From assembly GCA_964036275.1 (NCBI GenBank), contig OZ038433.1, positions 50,547,902-50,611,901 on the forward strand: 64,000 nucleotides of DNA, written 5' to 3'. Numbering within the stretch: the first letter of the stretch is position 1; every line of letters begins with the position of its first letter. Under the pieces are notes generated by a model. The model did no database searches. It was given only the letters and a program-made list of their open reading frames with translations, and was not told the origin of the DNA. A program made the translations under genes and the position numbers. This DNA is from Litoditis marina. Its lineage: Eukaryota; Nematoda; Chromadorea; Rhabditida; Rhabditidae. Positions 54,720 through 64,000 of this stretch are shown here, one piece after another.

Positions 54720-55548
54720 ATGTAAAAACACAAATCGAATAAACAGTTTATCTGTACATGTTTTTCCATCTCATTCGTTATTGTGAACCTTCTGATGAGT
54801 AGTTGCTCACAGATGACTATTGTGTATAAGACGAGAAAAGTCTTTATATTGTAGATAGAACGGCATATTTCATGTAATATCTATTTCGAGCTCAATTTGC
54901 TGTAGGAACAATTGAGTCACAGATGAGAAGAGCAGTACAGCCTCTTTAATTACCAATGAGACTAACACAGTATGATCGCAAAATTAACTTTAAATTGAAT
55001 CACGCAAATGTTATGGGAAACACTGACAGTTTTTGCAATCGATTCTGTTTTGTTCCCTACTACAAATAGTGTCCGTTAATGTTTTCGTCCATTTAGAATT
55101 TGGCGCTCGAAAACGGCATTGGAAAGTTCAAATTTGTTGACCGTAGAGGACGTGGAGCGAGATAACCAACACGCACTAATATAAAAGTTAGATCAACGTA
55201 CCAAATATTTCGAGAACGAGTAAAACATTCCTCTGGAAACAATGGAACAATACAATTACTGACACAGTCTGGCAAATGTAAACACACGTGATTGAAACAC
55301 GTGAACGCGATAAAAAAAATTAAATTGGCCTACCATCGCAGATTTTGCTCCTTTTTCGGGTATAAATGACTGGTGGTGTAATATTATGGATTTTTCTGTA
55401 GTCTGACCTTTCAACAGATCAGAGCTTTCTAGCTTGGCGGAAACGAGCCGTGATGAAACAACAAACTGAGCCTAACGAAACGGAATAGTAGAGAGCCATT
55501 GGAAATTATATTTGACTGGTAAAATCCACGTAAAATATAATTTACATC

Positions 55549-55759
55549 ATTCCTACTGAGACTCCTACAGTAACCTTACAAACTTTCCGAAGGCTGTTGT
55601 GAAGCTGCAAATGATGTTCATGGAAAATGCTCTCGTATATTTACTCTACCTGAGAGGGAGAATGAGGTACGAAAATCCTAAATTTTCCCGATCAAAAGTA
55701 AGTGAGCAAAACGGTTTGGAATTTTCGAAATCCTACTGTAGGAGTCTCAGTAGGAATGG
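55549..55759. mobile_element. Inverted-repeat element with CATTCCTACTGAGACTCC ends
   Basis: Left end CATTCCTACTGAGACTCCTA then CAGTA; right end TACTGTAGGAGTCTCAGTAG then GAATG. About 25 bp terminal inverted repeats around 160 bp; non-coding MITE-like. Confidence 0.7.
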
Positions 55760-56748
55760 AAAAGACTATACAACATAAGAATATATCCTTCACTCATACA
55801 TGCTGATTATCTACGTGGTACACTTTTTGGGTCAGTAGTAATCTGTTAAGGAGTGAAGAGCATTCATTTAATCATCCACATTCATCGACAAACCAGAGCA
55901 TTAATAAATACCGTTCTAGCTGCGTTCGCAAAAACATATTCTGTACGAGCGATATGATATTATTGAATGGTGAATGATGGTATGGTCAGTTTCACGCAAC
56001 AATAGCCTTGTACAGTAAGATTGTAAATCTTTCAAGTGAAGTTCTCATATCTTGTAGGTATTGTAATTTTGTGATCTCGTTTTCCACATTAGTTATTACA
56101 GGCATAGAAAATAGTGAATCTAAAAGTCTGTTAGTTGGTTAGATAAATGTTCTTGAGTAGTCGAGAGATTACTGTTGGAAGTTATCGATTGATGAAGCAG
56201 ACTATAACTAGTCAATATTCGGCAACTTGTCTTGTGAAAGACAATTTAGTTTCAGCCCCAAGTGAATGTTTCAATGCATGGTTATATGAACTGCAGGTAG
56301 TAAAGGGGTTGATTGGTGTACCGCACTCCGATATTATAAGAACAATTTCGAATTTGGAGCGAAACTTTCGCAAAATTCGTGTGCAAGTATACTGGAGTGA
56401 ATACTAAAAACTAAAATTTGAAGGTGTCGAAAAACGCAGATTGCGCGTGCTCGATGCCGGGTTCGAAGAAAAGTTTTTAGTTAAACTTCCGTTTATTTAT
56501 TTCGATAACCTCGATGAAAAACTTGAGGTTTTTCCATTTGATTCAAATTGTTCAGTTTCACCGTAAATAGTTAGTTGTCCATCTCGAATCGGTATTTTCT
56601 CGAACTTGACGTACATATGAGATAAATATTGCACACGAGTTCAATCAGTACTTCTAAATACGGCATATTAGGATTTTCACAATGTTTACCAAGTTTATCA
56701 ACTAATTATTCTTGACTTTAGATCTATCCAAATTGATTGTATTACTGT

Positions 56749-56800
56749 GGTGTGACCAGGTTTTTCTCGAATAGTCACACTACTGCACAATATAAAAGGA
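56749..56800 (+). promoter_or_regulatory. Conserved collagen promoter palindrome plus TATA box (E)
   Basis: GGTGTGACCAGGTTTTTCTC, then GAATAGTCACAC, then ATATAAAAGGAG (TATA at 56791). Followed by sequence that mirrors the collagen B upstream region down to a second TATA-rich block at 57091-57105. Confidence 0.65.
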
Positions 56801-57308
56801 GAGAAGAATGGCAATTCTCATACAATTCACAAGCTGAAATTACTTTTATAGTCTTGATCAGTCCTACGTGGACTCATGTGTGGCCCCAATTTGTTTCGCC
56901 AATAAGTTTTGTGGATTATTTCACGGTCATCATCATTTTTATAAGTGTACGTGATAATGTGTACCGAACACTTTTACTAAATTTGAGTACAATATAAGCA
57001 TTGACGGAAACACTCGGACGCGGGAACATCTTCTAGCGAAAGCTGAATCGTTTTCGTTCGACAGAGTTTAAGATTCACATTCAATTACCGTCTTTATATA
57101 TAGTGTTTTTTTGTTGGCTCATCCACGGGGGATGTATGAACAAGATATCTCGCCTCAGTTACTTATTGCAGAACATGCAATAGTTTTAGTAGAAACCTAG
57201 TTTCATTTATGAATTATAGTGCGAGATGAAAATTGAAATGATAAACGTATGATTGCAACGTGAAAGCCTCCAGAACCTCCCAATATTTTTTTTATAACTT
57301 CTAGGGCC

Positions 57309-58428
57309 ATGACTGAGGAGCTGAAGAAATTCGCGGACGCTGAGATGGCGAAGAAGTTCGCGTTTTTCGGGGTCGCGTCATCGACAATCGCGACTTTGGT
57401 GGCAATTGTGGCTGTACCTATGTTGTGCATGCACATGCACAATGTACAGTCGGGTCTGCAGGAAGAAATCAACTTCTGTCGTCTCAGAAACAACGGGATG
57501 AGAGGCGAATTCACCAAGGTGAGCTGAAACATTGGAGTGAAGTTTTTAATAGAGAATTTTTTTTAATGTAACTTAATGTAAAAGATGAACGAGTGTTTGT
57601 GTGAAACATTCGAGTAGAATTATGTTTTTAGCTGAACTCAATCCACGCGGAGGCTTCGGGTCGCGGAAAGCGTCAGGCGGCGGAACAATGCTGTTCTTGC
57701 GGAATCGGAGAGGCTGGTCCAGCCGGAGTTCCCGGTCAGGACGGAGAACCCGGACAAGACGGTCAGAACGGAACTCCCGGTTCTCCCGGAGAAGATGCCG
57801 TCGACCAACACGCCAAGCCAACCATTGACGACTTCTGCTTCGAGTGCCCCGCTGCTCCCGCCGGACCTCCCGGACTTCCCGGAAGAAAGGGACCTGCCGG
57901 ACCTGTCGGTGGAGCCGGAGAAGTGAGTTGATATTGAATTGTGCAGAGAAAAACCATGAATATTGATTGTTTTTAGTTGAACTATAATTTCAGCCAGGGC
58001 CAAGTGGCCGACCAGGACCCCGTGGACCTCCCGGACCCGGAGGACCTCCCGGACAGCCCGGATCTGACGGAGAATCCGGAAGACCCGGAACACCCGGACA
58101 AGTGAGTCTCACTTTCAGCCTCCTCAATGGTTGAAACATTTCAGTGACATTCATTCATAAATGGTAATTCGTTCAGGTGCGCACTCTTCCCTCGCCTGCT
58201 GGACAGCCTGGACAGCCCGGAGAGCCTGGACCTCAGGGAGAGGCTGGATCGGACGGAAGACCCGGACATGCCGGAAGACCGGGAGCTCCCGGACCTCAGG
58301 GAGATGCCGGAAACGCCGGAGAACCCGGCAAGGACGGAGAAAACGGAGCCGATGGGGCACCCGGAAAGGATGGCGAGAAGGGATCTTGCGACCACTGCCC
58401 ACCACCCAGAACCGCTCCCGGATATTAG
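57309..58428 (+). CDS. Cuticle collagen E, 286 aa
   Basis: Secreted cuticle collagen. Exons 57309-57518, 57632-57922, 57994-58101, 58177-58428 (210/291/108/252 bp, phase 0). Same architecture as B-D and F. Exon 2 starts LNSIHAEAS, where its paralogues have LDSIHAEAS. Intron 1 (113 bp) and about 560 bp of upstream sequence are almost identical, inverted, to those of collagen B. AATAAA at 58447-58452. Its 3' flank matches that of collagen D. Confidence 0.95.
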
Positions 58429-59392
58429 ATGTATCAATACAAATAGAATAAACAGTTTATTCGTACTAGTTTTCATTTGCATTCGTTATTGTGAACCTTC
58501 TGATGAGTTACTCACAGATGACTATTGTGTATACGACGAGAAAAGTCCTTATATTTCGACCGAGCTGTAGATAGAACGGCATATTTCAGCTAACCTGTAT
58601 TTCAAGCTCAATTTGCTGTGAAAACAATTGGGTTAAAGGAACCTGCCTTGCATCATAATCACGTTATGAAAAACACTGACAGTTTCTGCAATCAAACCTA
58701 TTTCCTAACACAAAGAGTGTTCGTTATTGCTAATGGTTTGAAATTGGCCATAGTTGAGTTTGGGGTGTCGAAAGAAAAGCTGAAATACGATATGGCCAGC
58801 ACCGAGCCACAAAGAGCGCACTTTTCAACATACTTCAAATATGTATCAAATATGATTGCAAAACAGTATTAGAAGGTAGTGGTAGTTTTTTGTATGCTTA
58901 TTTATACGGTTAACCAATTTGAGCATAATTTAAAAAGCGCTCCACGGACTATTCACTCATTTGCTTTGATAATTAATTTGCTTGTGTGTGAAACTGGAAA
59001 ACCTGCGCGTCATTGGCACACAACACAATACAGTTATCATAACCACAACCATGTTGAATTTGCGCATGAATAGCTTATTTGGCGATTCGAGCGTAAACAA
59101 TACGCCACAGAAGGAAATTTCACTATGTTCATGTAAAGAGTGAGATGACCAAGCAACAATAAAAGTACGTGAAAAGTCAAAGGTTCATACTAAAACTGTT
59201 TCGCTGTCAAGAACATTACAGGAACCAATAAAAGATCACTTCATAACGCCAAAGCTTCGAATATAATTAGTTAGTATATGTGATAGCCACACTACTGTTG
59301 TACCAGAGTGGAACATGTGGACGCGCTGAGAACCTAAACTGGCAGATCATCTCAGCTCTTGCTGTTTGTGACTATTCCTTTTATGGAGAACC

Positions 59393-60088
59393 ATATTGAA
59401 TTGCAGTCGTACTTGCGAGGTCAAGAAGTGGGACTCGAAATGAACCTATCAAAGACCAAGTACATGACAGCCAACATCAAAACCAGACCCAACGACCACA
59501 TCAAGATCGGGACTACTGCAATTCAAGAAGTCGACCACTACATCTACCTCGGAAGATCTCTGAACATACAAAACGAGATGCACCACGAACTCATCCACGG
59601 ATCGTCATCCACGGGTCGTCATCCATGGAACGCAACCTGAAGACCAAACTTTTCCACACCCACGTGCTCCCTGCCATAACATACGCTTCCGAAACATGGA
59701 CGTTGACCGCCGCCTCAGAACGCCACCTCAAAGTCACTCAGGACGCTCTCGAAAGAAAACTGGTTGGGAAGGACGCAGTCATATACGCCGACCACGCCAA
59801 GCACAGATGGGCAGGCCACGTCATGAGACGCACGGACAACCGATGGTGAAGAGCAACAATGGAGTGGTATCCAAGAACCCACCCCCGCCCCCGCAGTCGC
59901 CCTCCTATCCGCTGGTCAGATTCCTTGGCACACAGAAACAACAAACACACCATAACATTCAACAGAATTTCCAGAACAGTCTCAAAGAATTTCATACATT
60001 GGTCAACGATCGCCCAAGACAGAGAGACATGGAAGAAGAGTTGGGTCCCGCAGAAGAGCAACCGCCCTCTGAGGAACGGGACAACTAG
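59393..60088 (+). pseudogene. Non-LTR retrotransposon fragment, C-terminal reverse transcriptase region
   Basis: Conceptual reading gives LEMNLSKTKYMT, then VDHYIYLGRSLN, then (after a frame change near 59630) HVLPAITYASETWTLTAA and WAGHVMRRTDNRW, then (frame change near 59850) RPPIRWSDSLAH and WKKSW. This order is that of the region after the polymerase core in non-LTR elements of the RTE/jockey-like type common in nematodes. The endonuclease and catalytic YADD parts are absent and at least two frameshifts break it, so it is a dead 5'-truncated copy. Confidence 0.8.
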
Positions 60089-60224
60089 TAACTAAGTAAG
60101 TCAGTATGTGATAGCTTTACTACTGTTGCAGTCTGCAACATCTCAAGGCACATGAGTGAAACACGTGGACGCGCTAAGAAACTAAATTGGCCGATCATCC
60201 CAGCTCTTGCTCTTTGTTCGTTTA

Positions 60225-60287
60225 CAAATGACTGAGTATTCATTATAGATATTAAAAAATATATATAATGAATACTCAGTCATTTTG
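60225..60287. repeat. 63 bp mini fold-back
   Basis: AAATGACTGAGTATTCATTA and TAATGAATACTCAGTCATTT are perfect inverted arms around an AT-only centre. Size of a minimal MITE. Confidence 0.75.
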
Positions 60288-61768
60288 AGCACATAAGAAC
60301 TTTCGATGTAAATCTAAACAGCAATGTGATCGAACTACAAACAAAGGTGAAACTGCGGCAGTTCAAAACTATTCAAGATAATATTTAGAATTTTTCAAAA
60401 ACAAGGTGAAATACAACAGGAACCGAATGTAATGTAGCTTATTCAAGCAGATAATGATTTAGATGTGTTACACGTTTCGTGTTAGTTTTATTTGTTGTAA
60501 AGGTAAACAAAATACGTGTATTTGTTCTTTTGTCCATATTTTTGGAGTGTTAATGGAGAAAGAATAGAAAAATAGTATTCTGACTGTACACGCGAGAATG
60601 CATCTGTGTGAACGATGTGGTATTGAAATCGGAAGGTAAAGACCATTATGTGAAAAACCATTTTTCATGAAAAACCATGAAAAACGGTAGCTTTGAGTCA
60701 GCTTCATCTGAGTGTTTCAATGTATAATTTTTTTTTTCTTTGTATAAGGTGATTGGTATTCCATCATTATAAGAGTATTATGAACATGTTGAACGAATGT
60801 CCCCTCGATTATTATGCTTGAGAACTGAATATAGACGAGGACTGGTGAACTCAGTTTGAACTAGAAAACGCATATTTCCAAGGATCAATTGCGGTTTGAG
60901 AACCGAACTATTTTCGTTAACCGTCTACCTGTCTAGCTTCAACTCATCTAGCTGTCTTGAAACCTCAGCGAAAACTTTTTTCTTTTTGAATCGTAAAAAT
61001 GTCAAGTTCAAACGCACAATAGTCACAAGTTACACGCAGTTAAGGCAAACCTTATATTTGCAGGGAAAGTAAAGTATATTTCACGTTTTTATAGGTTCGA
61101 ACTTGAATCGAATCCAGAAAAAACTAACTGAACTGCAGTTTACCTGGGCACACCTCTGGCGGCGTAGAAATTCCGTCCAACCTCATGAGAGGTTCATATG
61201 TGTTTCCCATGAGATTCTCGCGAGTTTCTAATGTTGGAGCACAGTAATGAATAGGATCTCAGGAGAAGTTCGTGAGGGTTTTCTCATGAGGTTTCTCACG
61301 AGTTTTTCGAAGTGTTGCTACCGAACCTGGCATGTACAAAGTTGTTAAAGTGACCGCTTCACTCTAACCATGCGAACAGCTAATAACATAACAGCCCTGT
61401 TCACGATAAACCGGATAAAAGAATATATTTTAGGTACAATTATTATTTTGTTGGATGAGTGATAATTTGGAGTTTATTCAGTTTTGGTTAGATTCCGATC
61501 GAAACGTTTCAATTTCGTTAGGTCGGGGAATGCTCGACTCTAACTGAATCGGGACGAGAACTTCCGCTTGATATTTTTCATTGTGCCTTAGCTAGTTGTT
61601 CAGGTAAAGTGGACGATGGTATTGAGCCCAGTATCAGTTATTGCTAATTCATCATCATAATTATTGAAAGATGTTTTTGCTGTTCAGAATGCTCACAAGG
61701 TTACTCAAGTAAATGTTTCATATCGACTTTGGTTCTATCCAACTCGATTGTCTTTCTTTATTACATTT

Positions 61769-61822
61769 GGTGTGACCAGGTTTTTCTCGAATAGTCACAG
61801 TACTGGACACTACAAAAGGGGC
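61769..61822 (+). promoter_or_regulatory. Conserved collagen promoter palindrome (F)
   Basis: GGTGTGACCAGGTTTTTCTC, then GAATAGTCACAGTACTGG, then ACTACAAAAGGGGCG. About 400 bp before the ATG; downstream ATAGCTATTCTCATACAAA is shared with D and E. Confidence 0.62.
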
Positions 61823-62189
61823 GAAGAATAGCTATTCTCATACAAACCACTGACTCAGACTACTCTCATCTACTTAATAATTTTTACAATGGTAGAGAAA
61901 AATCTGTGCTTCTATGCTGAATAGTTATTTCAACTGTGTTTCAATAAAAGCTGGAATAGGAAAATTCATTGCAGAGCAGAGAAAACTATATTGTGTCACT
62001 TAAGAAACCTGAATGATTATGTACCGATATTTTTTATTCGTGTGACAAGGATATGTTTTTGTATGTGTTTTTTCTCGATTCTTCATCGTGGAAGACCAAA
62101 CCAGCTTACAATCGCAGTTTATTTTCTTTCTATATTCCTACGTTTGTGCAGTTTTGAGCTCAAAATCCACCATTTGTTTTTGAGGTACC

Positions 62190-63285
62190 ATGACTGAGGA
62201 GCTGAAGAAATTCGCTGACGCTGAGATGGCGAAGAAATTCGCGTTTTTCGGGGTCGCGGCATCGACAATCGCGACTTTGGTGGCAATTGTGGCTGTACCT
62301 ATGTTGTGTATGCACATGCACAATGTACAGTCGGGTCTGCAGGAAGAAATCAACTTCTGTCGTCTCAGAAACAACGGAATGAGAGGCGAATTCACCAAGG
62401 TGAGCTGAAACATTGGAGTGAAGTAGAGTTTTTACCTTGAGCGAGTTTTTATGTGAAATATTAGAGTAAAATTACTTTTTCAGCTGGACTCAATCCACGC
62501 GGAGGCTTCGGGTCGCGGAAAGCGTCAGGCGGCGGAACAATGCTGTTCTTGCGGAATCGGAGAGGCTGGTCCAGCCGGAGTTCCCGGTCAGGACGGAGAA
62601 CCCGGACAAGACGGTCAGAACGGAACTCCCGGTTCTCCCGGAGAAGATGCCGTCGACCAACACGCCAAGCCAACCATTGACGACTTCTGCTTCGAGTGCC
62701 CCGCTGCTCCCGCCGGACCTCCCGGACTTCCCGGAAGAAAGGGACCTGCCGGACCTGTCGGAGGAGCCGGAGAAGTAAGTTACTACTGAATTAGGCTGAG
62801 AAACACTATGCATTGAGTACTGATTGTTTTTACTGAACTAAAATTTCAGCCCGGACCAAGTGGCCGACCAGGACCCCGTGGACCTCCCGGACCCGGAGGA
62901 CCTCCCGGACAGCCCGGATCTGACGGAGAATCCGGAAGACCCGGAACACCTGGACAAGTGAGTATTTTTTTGTAGTTGACTCAAAGGTTGAAACAATTCA
63001 GTGACATTCATTAATAAATGTTAATTCGTTCAGGTGCGCACTCTTCCCTCGCCTGCTGGACAGCCTGGACAGCCCGGAGAACCTGGACCTCAGGGAGAGG
63101 CCGGATCGGACGGAAGACCCGGACATGCCGGAAGACCGGGAGCTCCCGGACCTCAGGGAGACGCCGGAAACGCCGGAGAGCCCGGCAAGGACGGAGAATA
63201 CGGAGCCGATGGGGCACCCGGAAAGGATGGCGAGAAGGGATCTTGCGACCACTGCCCACCACCCAGAACCGCTCCCGGATATTAA
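62190..63285 (+). CDS. Cuticle collagen F, 286 aa
   Basis: Secreted cuticle collagen. Exons 62190-62399, 62484-62774, 62850-62957, 63034-63285 (210/291/108/252 bp, phase 0). Same domain order as B-E. Distinguishing residues: GVAAST in exon 1 (others GVASST) and GEYGADG in exon 4 (others GENGADG); stop is TAA rather than TAG. Intron 1 is the shortest of the set (84 bp). The 3' end has tandem poly(A) regions (63301-63366). Confidence 0.95.
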
Positions 63286-64000
63286 GTGTAGAAAAACAAA
63301 TAGAATAAACAGTTTGTCTGTACATGTAAACAGTTTGTCTGTAGAATAAACAGTTTGTCTGTACAGAGACATGTATTTGAGCTCTAAATGGTAAACGAAA
63401 ATATGATTCGTTTTTCCAAGTAACGTAAACACATATTTTGATGAAACTAGTTAACGACAAAAACCGAAATAACTTCTAGGAAGGAGCACAGGGATTATCA
63501 CAATGTTGTAGTTTAAACTCGACTCTTTTCTCTCATAATTTAAGAGGTTCAATCGAAAAACAACGGAAACAAACTACAAACACAGCGATATATAACAATA
63601 TACCCGTATTCCTGTCGACTTGTTTTGGGAAAGGCAAACTATATAAGACGCTCCAATCTAAATGGTTTCGGAAATCAGGAAATCCTAGTGATTTCATGAA
63701 ATTTTTAGGATGAGACTTTTAAACATCGAAGAGTTATCACTTTTTTAAAATTATTTCTGATTGGACATCGGGTAGTCCCCATTTATTTGAAGTTTAAACT
63801 AAAAACCAAACGATCGAATCGCTGTGTCCCGATTCAGGAAATTGAAAAAAAGTGTGTCACAAAAAATTGCAGTTTTCACAAATCTCTCAAAAAATTGTGT
63901 CACAATTTTTCACACTTCAATTTTTTGGGCACAATTTTTCACACTTCAATATTTTGGGCCCAATTTTTCACACTACAATTTTTTGGGCACATTTTTTCAC
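63286..64000. other. Downstream of collagen F
   Basis: Tandem AATAAACAGTTTGTCTGTA copies at 63301-63366, then AT-rich sequence, then a tandem repeat of about 30 bp (CACAATTTTTCACACTTCAA then TTTTTTGGG) from about 63885 that runs off the window. No gene supported. Confidence 0.6.

Larger units (their letters stand above)
54720..57308. other. Collagen D - collagen E intergenic region
   Basis: Contains the 3' flank shared with collagen E, an inverted-repeat element (55549-55759), AT-rich sequence, and from about 56740 the collagen E upstream region. No gene supported. Confidence 0.5.
58429..62189. other. Collagen E - collagen F intergenic region
   Basis: Contains a broken reverse transcriptase fragment (59393-60088), a mini fold-back (60225-60287), AT-rich sequence and, from about 61740, the collagen F promoter region. 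No intact gene supported. Confidence 0.5.

Overview
The window is nuclear DNA from a nematode. The evidence is six cuticle-collagen genes with the nematode N-terminal domain and interrupted Gly-X-Y blocks, together with short-exon genes using GT/TTTCAG-type introns. No bacterial, organellar or viral gene organisation is seen. Species cannot be fixed from the sequence. A clear tuberin (TSC2) gene argues against Caenorhabditis, which is known to lack TSC1/TSC2. All exon models were spliced by eye from the genomic sequence, using frame and phase consistency plus family similarity; no transcript evidence was available.

Layout. (1) 1-7133, minus: 5' part of TSC2 (13 exons read, gene runs off the left edge), its introns carrying several DNA-transposon relics. 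(2) 8057-13625, plus: PAAF1, a WD-repeat proteasome-ATPase-associated factor, 9 exons. (3) 13994-21242, plus: NSUN4-type mitochondrial rRNA m5C methyltransferase, 13 exons, with a nested set of fold-back elements in intron 1. These three genes are housekeeping loci: TSC2 and PAAF1 are divergent across about 0.9 kb, and PAAF1 and NSUN4 are head-to-tail 368 bp apart. (4) 24404-25695, minus: a divergent cuticle collagen (A). (5) 31354-63285: five near-identical cuticle collagens, each 286 aa in four exons of 210/291/108/252 bp: B and C on minus, D, E and F on plus. The paralogues share introns, promoters and 3' flanks in patterns that point to inverted and direct block duplication followed by gene conversion. 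Four carry a conserved TGTGAC/GTCACA palindrome next to a TATA-like box. (6) 34925-47060, between collagens B and C: a block of about 12 kb of tandem repeats. It holds two arrays of a 118-120 bp unit flanking a 4.3 kb array of a 30 bp-based unit whose frames are open on both strands, a near-perfect fold-back of about 370 bp, and a ladder of about 140 bp units rich in GGCGCC.

Mobile DNA is abundant and well preserved: a hAT-like MITE family with 8 bp target duplications, a second hAT-like element filled by an AACTCGAAA minisatellite, a palindromic MITE at TTAA sites (eight copies), an intron-loving repeat ending in ACTGG, several fold-back elements with GGCCAATT ends, and a broken non-LTR reverse transcriptase fragment at 59.4-60.1 kb. 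The strongest leads are the TSC2 gene in a nematode, the nested fold-backs that duplicate a splice acceptor in NSUN4, the collagen mirror duplication with its promoter palindrome, and the 12 kb satellite block.
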